Assembly (NCBI GenBank): GCA_001942045.1
Contig: MSTD01000006.1
Span: 1-64,000 of the forward strand
DNA length: 64,000 nt
Direction of reading: 5' to 3'
Origin: Mycolicibacterium porcinum
GTDB taxonomy: Bacteria > Actinomycetota > Actinomycetes > Mycobacteriales > Mycobacteriaceae
Every line of letters starts with the position of its first letter. Position 1 is the stretch's first letter. Position numbers and translations under genes: made by a program. Under the pieces are notes generated by a model. It did no database searches and was not told where the DNA came from. It worked only from the letters and a program-made list of their open reading frames with translations. Below, in pieces: positions 1 to 11,818 of the stretch.

Positions 1-1
1 G

Positions 2-874
2 ATCGACTCGCCCCGTCACGACGTGGTCGCGGTCCTGACCCGGCCTGACGCGGCCGCCGGGCGGCGTGGCAAGCCCGCGCCGTCGCCCGTCGCGAAGCTG
101 GCTCTCGAACACGACATACCGGTCCTGCGGCAGGCCAAGCCCAACTCCGACGAGTTCATCGCCGAGCTGTCCGAGCTGGCGCCCGACTGCTGCGCCGTCG
201 TCGCCTACGGTGCGCTGCTGAGCGAACGCCTGCTCGCGGTGCCCGAGCACGGCTGGATCAATCTGCACTTCTCGTTGCTGCCCGCCTGGCGCGGGGCCGC
301 GCCGGTGCAGGCCGCCCTGGCGGCCGGTGACGAGGTCACCGGGGCCACGACGTTCCTGATCGAACCGGCGCTCGACTCGGGCCCGGTCTACGGGGTGGTA
401 ACCGAGCGGGTGCGCGACACCGACACGGCGGGCGATCTGCTTGGGCGGCTTGCTGATTCGGGCGCGACGTTGTTGGAGTCCACTCTGGACGGAATCGCCG
501 AAGGGGCGCTGACCGCGGTGCCGCAGCCCGAGGACGGCGTCAGCCTGGCGCCCAAGATCAGCGTGGAGTCAGCCCGGGTGCGCTGGGATCTGCCGGCCCA
601 CGTCATCGACCGGCAGATCCGCGCCGTCACCCCGAATCCCGGGGCCTGGACGATGATCGGGGACCTGCGGGTCAAGGTCGGTCCGGTCACGGTGGAGCAG
701 TCGCAAGATTCGTTGGCGCCCGGTGAGATCCGGGTCGAACGCAACGCGGTACTGGTCGGCACCGGGTCGCAGCCGGTGCGGCTGGGGCAGATTCAGCCGC
801 CCGGCAAGAAGCTCATGAACGCCGCCGACTGGGCCAGGGGCGCGCGGCTCGACGAATCGGTGCGTGCATCATGA
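2..874 (+). CDS. fmt: Methionyl-tRNA formyltransferase (5' partial)
   Basis: Transfers the formyl group of 10-formyl-tetrahydrofolate to initiator Met-tRNA in the cytosol. The reading frame is open from the first complete codon of the window, so the first few residues (start codon and beginning of the Rossmann domain) lie outside. The motif [13 protein letters not shown] is the classical folate-binding SLLPxxRG signature, and the C-terminal third is the tRNA-binding OB-like domain ([12 protein letters not shown], then [14 protein letters not shown]). The stop overlaps the rsmB start by 4 nt (ATGA), so the two are probably co-translated. Order matches M. tuberculosis Rv1406-Rv1407. Confidence 0.95.
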   Translation: MDSPRHDVVAVLTRPDAAAGRRGKPAPSPVAKLALEHDIPVLRQAKPNSDEFIAELSELAPDCCAVVAYGALLSERLLAVPEHGWINLHFSLLPAWRGAAPVQAALAAGDEVTGATTFLIEPALDSGPVYGVVTERVRDTDTAGDLLGRLADSGATLLESTLDGIAEGALTAVPQPEDGVSLAPKISVESARVRWDLPAHVIDRQIRAVTPNPGAWTMIGDLRVKVGPVTVEQSQDSLAPGEIRVERNAVLVGTGSQPVRLGQIQPPGKKLMNAADWARGARLDESVRAS

Positions 875-2280
875 GCAATCCGCCGAGCCGACCGAACCGA
901 ACCAACCGGGCACCGCAACGCAGCCGCCAGTACCGGCGCACCCCGTTGGATCCCGCCCGCCGGGCGGCGTTCGACGTGTTGCGCGCGGTGTCGGAGCGCG
1001 ATTCCTACGCCAACCTGGCGCTGCCCGCACTGTTGCGGGAACGGGGGATCGAGGGCCGCGACGCGGCATTCGCCACCGAGCTGACCTACGGCGCCTGCCG
1101 GACGCGCGGGCTGCTCGACGCGGTCATCGCCGCGGCGGCCGGGCGTCCGCCGGAGCGGATCGATCCGGTGCTGCTCGACCTGTTGCGCCTCGGTGCCTAC
1201 CAACTGCTGCGTACCCGGGTCGAACCGCACGCCGCGGTATCCACCACCGTCGAACAGGCCGGAATCGAATTCGACTCGGCCCGAGCCGGTTTCGTCAACG
1301 GGGTGCTGCGGACGATCTCCCGCAGCACAGAGCAGGAGTGGATGGAACAGCTGGCGCCGCCGGCAGCCACCGACCCGGTGGGCCACGCGGCCTTCCTGCA
1401 CGCGCACCCACGGTGGATCGCCCAGGCCTTCACCGATGCGCTCGGTGCCCGGGCCGGTGAACTCGACGCCCTGCTGACCAGCGATGACGAACGTCCGGTG
1501 GTCCACCTGGCAGCCCGGCCCACCGCACTGACCGCAGCCGAGCTGGCCGCTCAGGCCGACGGCACCGTGGGCCGGTACTCGCCCTACGCGGTCTACCTTC
1601 CCGGCGGTGACCCCGGGCAGCTGGCTGCGGTGCGCGACGGCGCCGCCCAGGTTCAGGACGAGGGCAGCCAGCTCGTGGCCCGGGCGCTGACCCTGGCCGA
1701 GCTCGACGGCCCGGACAACGGTCGCTGGCTCGACCTGTGCGCGGGTCCCGGCGGTAAGACCGCACTCCTGGCCGCCATCGGTGCGGCCTCAGGTGCCCGG
1801 GTCACCGCGGTCGAGCCCGCTCCGCGTCGGGCCGATCTGGTCGAGGAGAACACCCGTGGCCTCGACGTCGATGTGCTTCGGGTGGACGGGCGGGAATCCG
1901 GTCTCGAACCCGGCTTCGACCGCGTCCTGGTCGACGCCCCCTGCACCGGTCTGGGCGCGCTGCGCCGACGCCCGGAGGCCCGGTGGCGCCGTCAGCCCGG
2001 CGACGTGCCCGGCCTGGCGAAACTGCAGCGTGAACTCCTGGCCGCGGCCATCAAGTTGACCCGGCCCGGCGGCGTGGTCCTCTACGCGACCTGTTCACCG
2101 CACCTGGCCGAAACCGTCGGGGTGGTGGCCGATGCCGTGCGCCGGCATCCGGTGACCCAGCTGGACACCCGCGAGTTGTTTGCCCCGGCCGACGACCTCG
2201 GCGACGGACCGCACGTCCAGCTGTGGCCGCACCGGCATGGGACCGATGCGATGTTCGCCGCCGCCCTGAAAGTAGGCTGA
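871..2280 (+). CDS. rsmB: 16S rRNA m5C967 methyltransferase RsmB (Fmu)
   Basis: SAM-dependent cytosine-C5 methyltransferase of 16S rRNA, 469 aa. Residues about 28-155 form the NusB-like RNA-binding domain. The Rossmann methyltransferase domain follows, with the SAM loop CAGPGGKT (290-297), the catalytic-loop motif DAPCTG (Cys358) and the second conserved cysteine in YATCSP (Cys408). The pair of cysteines is diagnostic for the RsmB/NOL1 family. The N-terminal 27 residues are basic and low-complexity. The start overlaps the fmt stop by 4 nt. The next gene, rpe, begins 5 nt after the stop. Confidence 0.95.
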   Translation: MSNPPSRPNRTNRAPQRSRQYRRTPLDPARRAAFDVLRAVSERDSYANLALPALLRERGIEGRDAAFATELTYGACRTRGLLDAVIAAAAGRPPERIDPVLLDLLRLGAYQLLRTRVEPHAAVSTTVEQAGIEFDSARAGFVNGVLRTISRSTEQEWMEQLAPPAATDPVGHAAFLHAHPRWIAQAFTDALGARAGELDALLTSDDERPVVHLAARPTALTAAELAAQADGTVGRYSPYAVYLPGGDPGQLAAVRDGAAQVQDEGSQLVARALTLAELDGPDNGRWLDLCAGPGGKTALLAAIGAASGARVTAVEPAPRRADLVEENTRGLDVDVLRVDGRESGLEPGFDRVLVDAPCTGLGALRRRPEARWRRQPGDVPGLAKLQRELLAAAIKLTRPGGVVLYATCSPHLAETVGVVADAVRRHPVTQLDTRELFAPADDLGDGPHVQLWPHRHGTDAMFAAALKVG

Positions 2281-2285
2281 CCGCC

Positions 2286-2990
2286 ATGGCAGACCTCCGC
2301 GCACGCGAGGAGCACAAGACTCCATTGATCGCCCCGTCCATCCTGTCCGCTGACTTCGCGCGGCTGTCCGATGAGGTCGCCGCGGTGGCCGGGGCCGACT
2401 GGCTGCACGTCGACGTGATGGACAACCACTTCGTGCCCAACCTCACGTTGGGCCTGCCGGTGGTGGAGTCCCTGCTCAAGGCGACCGACATCCCGATGGA
2501 CTGCCACCTGATGATCGACCAGCCCGAGCGCTGGGCGCCGCCGTATGCCGAGGCGGGTGCGTACAACGTCACCTTCCACGCCGAGGCGACCGACAACCCG
2601 ATCGGCGTGGCGCGCGACATCCGCGCCGCCGGCGCCAAAGCCGGCCTGTCGGTGAAGCCCGGCACCCCGTTGGAGCCATACCTGGAGATCCTCAAGGAAT
2701 TCGACACGCTGCTGGTGATGTCGGTCGAGCCCGGGTTCGGCGGACAGAAATTCATTCCTGAGGTGCTCGCCAAGGTCGGCACCGCACGGCGGCTCGTCGA
2801 CGCCGGCGAGCTGACCATCGTCGTCGAGATCGACGGTGGCATCAATGCCGACACCATCGAGCAGGCCGCCGAGGCCGGCGTGGACTGCTTCGTGGCGGGT
2901 TCCGCGGTCTACAGCGCGGCCGATCCGGCCGCCGCGGTGAAGTCCCTGCGTCAGCAGGCTGCGAGCGCTTCGCGACACCTGACGCTATGA
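2286..2990 (+). CDS. rpe: Ribulose-phosphate 3-epimerase
   Basis: Interconverts ribulose-5-phosphate and xylulose-5-phosphate in the pentose phosphate pathway. It is a TIM-barrel protein of 234 aa with the family motifs [24 protein letters not shown] (metal-binding His/Asp), [12 protein letters not shown] and EIDGGIN. The start was set at ATG 2286 because the frame upstream runs inside rsmB, and [20 protein letters not shown] matches the normal length. The 3' end overlaps ribD by 4 nt. The pentose phosphate product feeds the riboflavin genes that follow, which need ribulose-5-phosphate. Confidence 0.95.
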   Translation: MADLRAREEHKTPLIAPSILSADFARLSDEVAAVAGADWLHVDVMDNHFVPNLTLGLPVVESLLKATDIPMDCHLMIDQPERWAPPYAEAGAYNVTFHAEATDNPIGVARDIRAAGAKAGLSVKPGTPLEPYLEILKEFDTLLVMSVEPGFGGQKFIPEVLAKVGTARRLVDAGELTIVVEIDGGINADTIEQAAEAGVDCFVAGSAVYSAADPAAAVKSLRQQAASASRHLTL

Positions 2991-3988
2991 CGCCCGCGGC
3001 CGCGATGCGGCTGGCCATCGAGCAAGCCGAACAGGTCAAGGGTTCGACCTATCCCAACCCGCCGGTCGGCGCGGTGATCCTCGACAGCGACGGGCAGATC
3101 GCCGGCGTCGGCGGGACCCAGCCCGTGGGAGGCCCGCACGCCGAGGTGATGGCGCTGCAGGCAGCGGGGGACCGGGCCAAAGGTGGCACCGCCGTCGTCA
3201 CCCTGGAGCCGTGCAACCACCACGGTCGCACCCCGCCGTGTGTGGATGCGCTTCTGGCGGCGGGGATTTCGTCGGTCACCTACGCGGTGCCCGATCCGAA
3301 CGCGGAGGCCGCGGGCGGTGCGCAACGGCTTGTCGACGCCGGCGTCACGGTGAGTCCCGGACTCCTGGCCGACGAGGTCGAGAAAGGGCCGCTGCGCGAG
3401 TGGCTGCACAAGCAGCGCACCGGATTGCCGCATGTCACATGGAAATTCGCGACGAGTGTGGACGGCCGCAGCGCCGCCGCCGACGGCTCCAGCCAATGGA
3501 TCACCAGTGAGGCCGCCCGCGCGGACGTGCATCGCAAGCGGGCGGCGGCCGACGCGATTGTGGTCGGTACCGGCACCGTCTTCGTCGACGACCCGACACT
3601 GACGGCACGCCGGCCCGACGGCACGCTGACCGATCACCAACCCCTGCGGGTCGTGGTCGGTATGCGGGAGGTGTCGCTGGATGCCAATGTGCTCAACGAC
3701 GATTCGCACACGATGCTGATCCGTACGCATGATCCGCATGAGGTGATGCGCTCGCTAGGGGACCGGACAGATGTGCTCCTGGAGGGCGGGCCGACCCTGG
3801 CCGGGGCCTTCCTGCGGGCCGGAGTGGTGAACCGGATCCTGGCCTATGTGGCGCCGATGCTGCTCGGGGGGCCGATCACCGCAGTCGACGACATCGGGGT
3901 ACCGAGCATCGTCCACGCGCAGCGGTGGCGGTTCGACGGCATCACCGCCATCGGGCCGGATGTTCGCCTGAGTCTGGTTCCGAACTGA
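2987..3988 (+). CDS. ribD: Bifunctional riboflavin biosynthesis deaminase/reductase RibD (RibG)
   Basis: Catalyses the second and third steps of riboflavin synthesis: deamination of the pyrimidinone, then NADPH-dependent reduction of the ribosyl side chain. It has 333 aa. The N-terminal cytidine-deaminase-like zinc domain shows HAEV (His51, Glu53) and [11 protein letters not shown] (75-85). The C-terminal reductase domain begins near residue 145 ([43 protein letters not shown]). The start overlaps rpe by 4 nt. The rest of the pathway (ribC, ribA2, ribH) lies 2.8 kb downstream, separated by the inverted P55/lprG pair, as in M. tuberculosis. Confidence 0.95.
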   Translation: MTPAAAMRLAIEQAEQVKGSTYPNPPVGAVILDSDGQIAGVGGTQPVGGPHAEVMALQAAGDRAKGGTAVVTLEPCNHHGRTPPCVDALLAAGISSVTYAVPDPNAEAAGGAQRLVDAGVTVSPGLLADEVEKGPLREWLHKQRTGLPHVTWKFATSVDGRSAAADGSSQWITSEAARADVHRKRAAADAIVVGTGTVFVDDPTLTARRPDGTLTDHQPLRVVVGMREVSLDANVLNDDSHTMLIRTHDPHEVMRSLGDRTDVLLEGGPTLAGAFLRAGVVNRILAYVAPMLLGGPITAVDDIGVPSIVHAQRWRFDGITAIGPDVRLSLVPN

Positions 3989-4014
3989 TAGCAGGCTCGC
4001 AGTAGGTAGCCAGC

Positions 4015-4033
4015 TTTAGTTAGGGTCACCTAA
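4015..4033 (+). promoter_or_regulatory. IdeR-like iron box
   Basis: The 19 bases TTTAGTTAGGGTCACCTAA agree with the mycobacterial IdeR consensus TTAGGTTAGGCTAACCTAA at 15 of 19 positions, counted by eye. A second, weaker match (about 12 of 19) overlaps it at 4020-4038, resembling the double-dimer arrangement known for IdeR and DtxR. The box abuts a -10-like TAGACT at 4036-4041, the position expected for repression of a rightward promoter by iron-loaded IdeR. No annotated siderophore gene is nearby, so the target would be the small unit at 4048-4297. Confidence 0.5.
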
Positions 4034-4035
4034 GT

Positions 4036-4041
4036 TAGACT
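4036..4041 (+). promoter_or_regulatory. Probable -10 box of leaderless type (TAGACT)
   Basis: A TANNNT hexamer three bases after the IdeR-like box, followed by six bases and an ATG at 4048. This spacing is typical for mycobacterial leaderless transcripts. Transcription would start at or near 4048 and run rightward. Confidence 0.4.
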
Positions 4042-4047
4042 CGTGAA

Positions 4048-4248
4048 ATGCCGGGCGTTGTCGGTAGTGATCGGTACACTCGTACCAAAGCGCGTTCACT
4101 GCCGAACCTGCGCCCGGTGAACACGAGCAAAGGATGCGAGCATGACTGCACTGCAGGACTGGCTCCCCATCGCACCACCGACTCCCCGCCTGATCCGGGC
4201 GCTGGTGCGCGCCCCGCTACGCCTCGTGATGCCCGGTCGGCCGGTTGA
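4048..4248 (+). CDS. Candidate leaderless small ORF (66 aa), uncertain
   Basis: The ATG lies 6 nt after the TAGACT box, so it could be read from a leaderless transcript under the iron box. The 66-aa product is hydrophilic, with one CxxxC motif (CEHDC) and a Pro/Ala/Arg-rich tail. It matches no family I know. Its codon third positions look clearly less GC-rich than those of neighbouring genes, which argues against coding. Its stop codon lies exactly in the loop of the 4231-4260 hairpin. It overlaps the ORF at 4142-4297 in another frame, so at most one is likely to be real. The transcript may instead be a non-coding RNA. Confidence 0.25.
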   Translation: MPGVVGSDRYTRTKARSLPNLRPVNTSKGCEHDCTAGLAPHRTTDSPPDPGAGARPATPRDARSAG

Positions 4249-4297
4249 GGCCGACCGGGCGCCACGTTTGCTGAGCCCTGGGGTCGAACGCTGCTGA
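4142..4297 (+). CDS. Candidate small protein (51 aa) in an iron-box transcript
   Basis: ATG preceded by AAAGGA at 4129-4134, seven bases upstream, a good Shine-Dalgarno. The 51-aa product starts MTALQDWLPIAPPTPRLIRA, then has a short amphipathic stretch of Leu, Val and Arg, and ends in a single Cys. About 76% of codons end in G or C, better than the overlapping 66-aa frame. I do not recognise it. A perfect 12-bp inverted repeat (4231-4260) lies inside its 3' third, so ribosomes or the terminator would have to compete there. Confidence 0.3.
   Translation: MTALQDWLPIAPPTPRLIRALVRAPLRLVMPGRPVEADRAPRLLSPGVERC
4231..4260 (+). terminator. Perfect 12-bp GC-rich hairpin
   Basis: GCCCGGTCGGCC, loop GGTTGA, GGCCGACCGGGC: a perfect 12-bp stem, followed by GCCACGTTTG. 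The stem strength and position fit an intrinsic terminator with a weak U tract, common in mycobacteria. It would end a transcript of about 210 nt started at the iron-box promoter. Confidence 0.45.
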
Positions 4298-4316
4298 ACC
4301 GGTCAGTCCGACCGGT
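4298..4316. terminator. Short inverted repeat between convergent units
   Basis: ACCGGTC, loop AGTCC, GACCGGT: a perfect 7-bp stem that spans the stop codon of the leftward efflux gene (4303-4305). It may stop transcription from either side. There is no U tract, so the call is weak. Confidence 0.25.
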
Positions 4317-5982
4317 GCCGCCCAGGAGGCTGCTGTTGCGGTAGCTGGACCGTCTCGTCGGCGGACTGGACCGGCAGCACCTGCGTCGGCAGGTACAGCT
4401 GCCCGGTCGGAGCGTCACCGTCACCGTCACTGTCATCGCCGGCGGGAGGCGGGCCCTCGAGTTCGTCGGCGTGGAAGTGGCGCGCCGCGATCAGCAGGCC
4501 GAGCACCGCACCCACCACGCAGACGATCGCGGTGATCCCGAAGATGTCGCCGTACATCGACACATACGCCTCGCGATAGCGGGTCGCTTGCGACGCCAGC
4601 CGCTCCTGCAGCGACATCTCGCGAGTATTCGCCGCGGCGGTCAGACCGGCCAGGTGCTGATTGAACCGGTACAGGCCCCAGGCGGACAGGGCCGCCATGC
4701 CGATCAGCATGCCGATCATCCGGGCCACCACGACGAATGCCGAGGCGATGCCGTGCTGTGCGGCAGGCACCACCCGCAGCGTGGCCGAGGTGAGCGGAGC
4801 GATCACCAGACCGAGGCCAAGGCCCACGATCGCCAGATCGGTGTCGAGCACCGGCAGCTGCAGCACGGCCAGGTCGTAGGTCTTGTCGAGTACGTCGATC
4901 GACCAGTGGGTGATCAGCCAGAAGCCGCCGGCCGCGATCATCAGACCGGTGAAGCTGACGATGCGATCGCCGACCCGGGTGGCGATCCAGCCGCCGATCA
5001 GCGCGCCGATCGGCAGGGCGATCAGGAACCGCAGCAACAGGAAGGCGGCCTCGTACTTGTCCTTGCCGAGCACGCCCTGTCCGAAGAGTTCGACGTTGAC
5101 CAGCGTCACCATCAACGCGGCACCGGTGCACAGCGACGCGGCGAGCGCCGCGAGGAACGGCAGGAACTTCACGCCTGCGGGTTCGATCAGCCGGGTCCGG
5201 GCGACCCTCTCCCACACGAAGAAGGCCACGGCCGCCACCAGCGCACCGATCAGCAGCGGAGGGCCCCACTCGGGCAGAACGTGCTTGCCGTCCGGTTCCG
5301 GGTTGTACAGGCCGACGACGGCCAAGCCCAACGCGATCGCCAACAGGATGCCACCGACCACATCGACCTTTTCGGGACGGTCGCTCGGCTCCTTGCCCGG
5401 CAGGCTGAAATGGATCATCACCATGGCGATGACGGCCAGCGGCACATTGATCCAGAACACGGCCTGCCAGTGGTGGAACAGCGCGACGGCGCCGATGCCG
5501 TAGAGCGGGCCGAGCACGCTGCCGAATTCCTGCGCCGCGCCGACGCCGCCGAGCACCGCGGCCCGGTTGCGTGCCGCCCACAGATCGGCGGCCAGCGCCA
5601 GCGTCACGGGGAGCAGTGCGCCGCTCGCGGTGCCCTGCACCACCCGGCCGATGACCAGAGTGGTCAGGTCGCCCGACAGCGCGGTGATCACCGAGCCGAC
5701 CGCGAACCCGGCCAAACCGACCTGGATCAGCATCTTGCGCCCGAACCGGTCCGAGGCCCGGCCCAGCAGCGGCATGGCCGCGATGTAGCCCAGCAGGTAG
5801 CCGGTGATGATGGGCGTGACCTGCTGGATCTTGTTGATCGCGATACCGACGTCGGACATGATGTCGGTCATGATCGTGACCACGACGTAGGTGTCGAGGG
5901 CACCGAGCAGCACGGCGAGACTGCCCGCGCTGATCGCGATGTGGCGGTTGCGGCCGGACCTCACCGATTCCGCGGCCTGCAT
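4303..5982 (-). CDS. P55-type MFS transporter (Rv1410c homologue)
   Basis: Inner-membrane major facilitator of the 14-TM drug/H+ antiporter family, 559 aa. In M. tuberculosis its partner is the lipoprotein LprG, and the pair moves triacylglycerides and supports lipoarabinomannan surface display and drug tolerance. The N-terminus [20 protein letters not shown] and motif A ([14 protein letters not shown]) match P55 closely. The C-terminal about 40 residues are cytosolic, acidic, then Gln/Pro-rich. The start codon overlaps the lprG stop by one base (TGATG), so both come from the lprG promoter. Confidence 0.93.
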   Translation of the reverse strand: MQAAESVRSGRNRHIAISAGSLAVLLGALDTYVVVTIMTDIMSDVGIAINKIQQVTPIITGYLLGYIAAMPLLGRASDRFGRKMLIQVGLAGFAVGSVITALSGDLTTLVIGRVVQGTASGALLPVTLALAADLWAARNRAAVLGGVGAAQEFGSVLGPLYGIGAVALFHHWQAVFWINVPLAVIAMVMIHFSLPGKEPSDRPEKVDVVGGILLAIALGLAVVGLYNPEPDGKHVLPEWGPPLLIGALVAAVAFFVWERVARTRLIEPAGVKFLPFLAALAASLCTGAALMVTLVNVELFGQGVLGKDKYEAAFLLLRFLIALPIGALIGGWIATRVGDRIVSFTGLMIAAGGFWLITHWSIDVLDKTYDLAVLQLPVLDTDLAIVGLGLGLVIAPLTSATLRVVPAAQHGIASAFVVVARMIGMLIGMAALSAWGLYRFNQHLAGLTAAANTREMSLQERLASQATRYREAYVSMYGDIFGITAIVCVVGAVLGLLIAARHFHADELEGPPPAGDDSDGDGDAPTGQLYLPTQVLPVQSADETVQLPQQQPPGRHRSD

Positions 5983-6698
5983 CAGGAAGCGGGCTTGGTG
6001 ACGGTGACCTGCTTGCCCCAGTCGGTCAGGGTCATGGTGACGCTGTTACCGGGGGTGGGTTCGAGCTTGGCCTGCAGCAGGGCGTGGTCGCCGTCTTCCT
6101 TGATCCACGCGGTACCGGGGACCGGGCCCTCGGCCTTGAGCTGCGGGGCGATCTTGTTGACGGCCTCGGCGCTGACCGTGCCGGTCACGCGGACCCCTTC
6201 GGTGCCGTTGATCGACTCGCGGCCCTCGGCCTTGGGGTCGGTGAAGCTCGACAGCACGTTGGCCAGCCCGAGCTCGGGGTTCAGGATCGTCGACACGTCG
6301 TAGATCTTCTCGGCGGGCCCGTAATCGGACAGCGGATCGCCTGCGGTCAGCGCCGCGTACAGGATCCCGTCGGCGACGACGAACTTGGCGTCGGAGATCT
6401 TCTGGCCGAAGGCGTTGAGGTCGACAGTGCCCTCGGCGGCCACGGCAGGCGTGTTGGTCAGGTCGCCGTCGAGCTTCTCTACGGGGAGGCCCTTGATGGT
6501 GCCTTCCACGGTCAGCAGCAGATGCACGCTCTGCTGGGCCTTGGTGGTGGCGGCGGACTGCTGCAGGAGCTCGGCCGCGTCGGGCAGCGGGGCGTTCGAC
6601 TTCTCCGAGGAGGACGACGAGCAACCCGCGACGAGGGCGGCCGCTGCGAAGAGGATTGCGAGTAAGGACTGGACTGCGAAGCGTGGGCGCGTCTGCAT
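5982..6698 (-). CDS. lprG: Lipoprotein LprG, triacylated-lipid carrier
   Basis: Secreted lipoprotein of 238 aa that carries triacylated glycolipids and triacylglycerides across the periplasm with P55. The signal peptide has a clear lipobox ending at Cys26 (LVAGC), followed by a Ser-rich linker and the LppX/LprAFG fold ([20 protein letters not shown]). From memory the protein closely resembles M. smegmatis LprG. ATG 6698 was chosen over the ATG at 6707 because a TACGAT -10 box at 6706-6711 sits exactly 7 nt before it, indicating a leaderless mRNA. It is the first gene of the lprG-P55 operon. Confidence 0.93.
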   Translation of the reverse strand: MQTRPRFAVQSLLAILFAAAALVAGCSSSSSEKSNAPLPDAAELLQQSAATTKAQQSVHLLLTVEGTIKGLPVEKLDGDLTNTPAVAAEGTVDLNAFGQKISDAKFVVADGILYAALTAGDPLSDYGPAEKIYDVSTILNPELGLANVLSSFTDPKAEGRESINGTEGVRVTGTVSAEAVNKIAPQLKAEGPVPGTAWIKEDGDHALLQAKLEPTPGNSVTMTLTDWGKQVTVTKPAS

Positions 6699-6705
6699 GA
6701 CTTGC

Positions 6706-6711
6706 ATCGTA
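6706..6711 (-). promoter_or_regulatory. -10 box of lprG (TACGAT, leaderless)
   Basis: On the minus strand TACGAT is followed by seven bases and the lprG ATG at 6698. No Shine-Dalgarno is visible. It faces the ribC -10 box 48 bp away. Confidence 0.5.
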
Positions 6712-6758
6712 GAGGCTCGCGGCGGTCGGGCGTTTTCTCCAAGTCCCGGTTGACTGAA

Positions 6759-6764
6759 TACTCT
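6759..6764 (+). promoter_or_regulatory. -10 box of ribC (TACTCT, leaderless)
   Basis: TACTCT is followed by seven bases (GGTCGAC) and the GTG of ribC. There is no Shine-Dalgarno, and no FMN riboswitch fold is visible in the 73-bp divergent gap. Confidence 0.5.
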
Positions 6765-6771
6765 GGTCGAC

Positions 6772-7371
6772 GTGTTCACCGGAATCGTTGAAGAGCTGGG
6801 TGTCCTGGTCGACAAGGCGGAGCTGACGGATGCCGCCCGGTTCACCATCCGCGGGCCTGTGGTCACCGCTGACGCCGGTCACGGCGACTCGATCGCGGTG
6901 AACGGGGTCTGCTTGACCGTGGTGGACGTCCTGCCCGACGGTGCGTTCACCGCCGACGTGATGGGGGAGACACTCAACCGGTCCAGCCTGGGCGGGGTGG
7001 GCGTGGGCAGCCAGGTCAATCTCGAGCGGGCCGCCGCGGTCAACAGTCGCCTGGGCGGACACATCGTGCAGGGCCATGTGGACGGCACCGGCACTGTGAT
7101 TTCGCGCACGCCCTTCGATCACTGGGAAGTGGTGCGCATCGGCCTGCCCGCCACGTTGTCGCGCTATGTCGTCGAGAAGGGCTCCATCACCGTCGACGGC
7201 GTCTCGCTGACCGTGTCCGCGGTGGGTGACGACTGGTTCGAGGTGTCGCTGATCCCCACCACCCGGGAGCTCACCACGCTCGGTCAGGCGGCCGTCGGGA
7301 CAACGGTCAATCTGGAGGTGGACATCATCGCGAAGTACGTGGAACGCCTGATGGCCGGTCCCGGTGAGTAA
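6772..7371 (+). CDS. ribC: Riboflavin synthase alpha chain
   Basis: Converts two molecules of 6,7-dimethyl-8-ribityllumazine into riboflavin plus a pyrimidinedione that returns to the pathway. It has 199 aa and two homologous beta-barrel repeats: FTGIVEELG with NGVCLTVV in the first, HIVQGHVDGTG with DGVSLTVS in the second. The GTG start at the first residue of FTGIVEE is fixed by the -10 box 7 nt upstream. It heads the rightward rib cluster. About 96 nt separate it from ribA2. Confidence 0.95.
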   Translation: MFTGIVEELGVLVDKAELTDAARFTIRGPVVTADAGHGDSIAVNGVCLTVVDVLPDGAFTADVMGETLNRSSLGGVGVGSQVNLERAAAVNSRLGGHIVQGHVDGTGTVISRTPFDHWEVVRIGLPATLSRYVVEKGSITVDGVSLTVSAVGDDWFEVSLIPTTRELTTLGQAAVGTTVNLEVDIIAKYVERLMAGPGE

Positions 7372-7403
7372 GAGCTGGCAATAACCGCTGGATTTCGGTG
7401 GTT

Positions 7404-7409
7404 CATACT
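7404..7409 (+). promoter_or_regulatory. Possible -10 box upstream of ribA2 (CATACT)
   Basis: CATACT lies 58 bases before the ribA2 start and ahead of the hairpin at 7421-7440, so transcription from it would include that hairpin in the leader. No convincing -35 was seen. Confidence 0.25.
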
Positions 7410-7420
7410 GGAGTCGGCAT

Positions 7421-7440
7421 AGGTCCCGCATTGGGGACCT
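7421..7440 (+). other. Leader hairpin before ribA2
   Basis: AGGTCCC, loop GCATTG, GGGACCT: a perfect 7-bp stem 27 nt before the ribA2 ATG. There is no U tract. It could be an attenuator, a processing signal or a protein site. It does not resemble the FMN riboswitch core. Confidence 0.35.
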
Positions 7441-7467
7441 GGCATGAGAACAGGCAAGGTGGCGCAG

Positions 7468-9754
<2,287 letters not shown>

Positions 9755-9767
9755 CGTCTCACCCCGA

Positions 9768-11768
9768 TCAACCGACGTCGCCGAGCACCACACCCTCCCG
9801 GCGCGGGTCGGCGCCGCCGGTCCAGCCCGGAGACGTACGCACCAGGGCTGACAGGCCACTGGACTGATCGGCCAGTGACACCTGATGCCCGAGCGCCCGC
9901 AGACCCTCGACCAGTTGGTCTCGGTCCCCGTCGGTCATTGTGTCGACGAGAGGATGCTCCCCGCCGACGTTGGTGACGGGGGTGTTCGCCGCGCCGAAAT
10001 CGATCATGGACACCGCCTGTTGCGGATCCAGGTTCCAATCCATGATGCCGACAAGGGTTTTCACGACGAACTGGATGATGACCGCACCGCCGGGGGAGCC
10101 CAGGACGGCATACAGGGGACCTCGTTGCGCTCCCGTCTTGTCGAACACCAGCGTCGGCGCCATGGTGCTGCGTGGGCGCTTGCCCGGCTGAACCCGGTTG
10201 GGCAATGGATGGCCTTCGGCGCTGACCGGCTCGGCGGAGAAGTCGGTGAGTTGGTTGTTCAGCAGGAAGCCGTCGACCATGTGGAACGAGCCGAAGGCGG
10301 ATTCGATCGTGGTGGTCAGGGACGCGGCGTTGCCGAAACTGTCGACGATGCTGATCTGGCTGGTGCCGTGTTCCGGCGCGGGCGGAATCGTCATCGGGGG
10401 CGCGAAGTCCCCGGGCGCGGCCACGCCCATGGTGTGGTTCTTGGAGATCAGAGCGGCCCGGCCGGTGAGGTAGGCGCCGTCCAGCAGGGTTTCGGGCGAT
10501 CCGCCGGGCAGCGGGACGAAATCGGTGTCGGCGACGTAGCGGTCCCGGTCGGCGTACGCGAGGCGTTCGGCCTCAGAGACCAGGTGCACCCCGGTCACCG
10601 ACGGATGACCGCCGTTGCGGTCGACGTGGGCCGGCTTGTAGTTGCTCATGGGGAAGTGCTCGAGCATGCCGAGGGTGGCCGCCACCGCGATGCCGCCTGA
10701 GGACGGCGGCGGCATACCGCAGACCTCGCGGCCACGGTAGGTGGTGCACAGCGGGTCGCGTTGTTTGACGGCGTAGGCGGCGAGGTCCTGCTCCGTGATC
10801 ACGCCGGGCGTGCGGCCTCCGCTCGTATCGGCGGCCGCCGCCACGACCGCCCGGGCGATGTCACCGGCGTAGAACGCCTTCGCTCCCTCGGATGCGATGG
10901 CGCCCAAGGTTTTCGCGTAGGCGGGGTTGGTCATCCGGGTGCCTACCGGTTTGGGGCTGCCGTCGCTGTTGAGGAAATATCGGCCGGCGGCGGGGTCCAG
11001 CCGCAGCTGGGCGTCGGCATCGTCGATCGCGGCCGCCAGGCGCGGGCTGATGTCGAATCCATGGTCGGCCAGCGCCACGGCGGGGTCGAACAGATCGCGC
11101 CAGGTCTTCTTTCCGTACTGACGGTGGACGTCGTCGAGCAGTCGCACGATCCCCGGCACGCCGATGGAGCGGCCCGATGCCCGGGCGTCGGGTTTGGGGA
11201 CGGTGCGATCGGCCTCGGACACCCAGCGCAGGTAGTTCTCGGTCGCCGCGGCCGGGGCGGTCTCCCTCCCGTCGAATGCGCGCACCGCGTTGCCCGCCGC
11301 GTCGTAATACAGCAGGAAGCCGCCGCCGCCGATACCCGAGGACTGCGGCTCGACCAGTCCGAGGACGGCCTGTGCGGTGACCAGCGCGTCGGCAGCGGTC
11401 CCGCCGTCGCGCAGCACCTTGCAGGCGGCCTCGGTGGCCAGCGGATTGGCGGTGGCCACCGCGTAGGTCGCGGTGCGGACGGCGGTCATGTCACTGCGGT
11501 AGCCGGTGCCGATCTCGGGGTTGGTCGCGAGGTCCCTGGTAGTGGTCGGAGCGGCAGGTGCCGGTGGTGGGGCAGGTGCCGGCGGTTGGGCAGGGGCCGG
11601 AGGGGGCGCTGCCGGCGGTTTGGGCATCGGTGTCCCGTTGGACACGATCTGGCACGGCCCGGCATCGGTCCTGGCCGGGCGCCGATTTCCGTCGGCGCAT
11701 CCGGCAAGGATCACCGCGGCGACGCCGAGCAGCGCGATGACCGAACGGGTGGACGCCAGCAACCGCAC
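9768..11768 (-). CDS. ggt: Gamma-glutamyltransferase, lipoprotein
   Basis: N-terminal-nucleophile hydrolase that splits glutathione or other gamma-glutamyl compounds outside the membrane. It has 666 aa. A signal peptide with lipobox LAGC (Cys24) is followed by an extended Pro/Ala-rich linker (about 48-75), then the large subunit. Autocleavage is expected before Thr469 in the motif [10 protein letters not shown], with FLLNN and RPRSTMAPT in the small subunit. The GTG start is supported by TACCGT six bases upstream. It is convergent with the rib operon (13-nt gap) and divergent from uvrC. M. tuberculosis carries lprH and Rv1419 here instead. Confidence 0.9.
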   Translation of the reverse strand: MRLLASTRSVIALLGVAAVILAGCADGNRRPARTDAGPCQIVSNGTPMPKPPAAPPPAPAQPPAPAPPPAPAAPTTTRDLATNPEIGTGYRSDMTAVRTATYAVATANPLATEAACKVLRDGGTAADALVTAQAVLGLVEPQSSGIGGGGFLLYYDAAGNAVRAFDGRETAPAAATENYLRWVSEADRTVPKPDARASGRSIGVPGIVRLLDDVHRQYGKKTWRDLFDPAVALADHGFDISPRLAAAIDDADAQLRLDPAAGRYFLNSDGSPKPVGTRMTNPAYAKTLGAIASEGAKAFYAGDIARAVVAAAADTSGGRTPGVITEQDLAAYAVKQRDPLCTTYRGREVCGMPPPSSGGIAVAATLGMLEHFPMSNYKPAHVDRNGGHPSVTGVHLVSEAERLAYADRDRYVADTDFVPLPGGSPETLLDGAYLTGRAALISKNHTMGVAAPGDFAPPMTIPPAPEHGTSQISIVDSFGNAASLTTTIESAFGSFHMVDGFLLNNQLTDFSAEPVSAEGHPLPNRVQPGKRPRSTMAPTLVFDKTGAQRGPLYAVLGSPGGAVIIQFVVKTLVGIMDWNLDPQQAVSMIDFGAANTPVTNVGGEHPLVDTMTDGDRDQLVEGLRALGHQVSLADQSSGLSALVRTSPGWTGGADPRREGVVLGDVG

Positions 11769-11774
11769 AGTTCG

Positions 11775-11780
11775 ACGGTA
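11775..11780 (-). promoter_or_regulatory. -10 box of ggt (TACCGT, leaderless)
   Basis: Minus-strand TACCGT, then CGAACT, then the GTG of ggt. It lies back to back with the uvrC -10 box, 25 bp away. Confidence 0.45.
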
Positions 11781-11805
11781 GCGGAGTTCAGTCGGATCGC
11801 GGCAG

Positions 11806-11811
11806 TAACCT
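11806..11811 (+). promoter_or_regulatory. -10 box of uvrC (TAACCT, leaderless)
   Basis: TAACCT followed by seven bases (GGAAACC) and the uvrC GTG. No Shine-Dalgarno at the usual distance. Confidence 0.45.
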
Positions 11812-11818
11812 GGAAACC

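Noticed and set aside
4020..4038. Second IdeR box as an independent site
   Set aside because: Only about 12 of 19 bases match; it is treated as part of the main box.
4471..6303. 610-codon plus-strand frame opposite the P55 and lprG genes
   Set aside because: His/Asp/Gln-rich composition typical of antisense shadow; P55 and LprG on the minus strand have clear family motifs.
6699..7467. FMN riboswitch before ribC or ribA2
   Set aside because: The conserved RFN-element core was not seen in either gap, and ribC appears leaderless.
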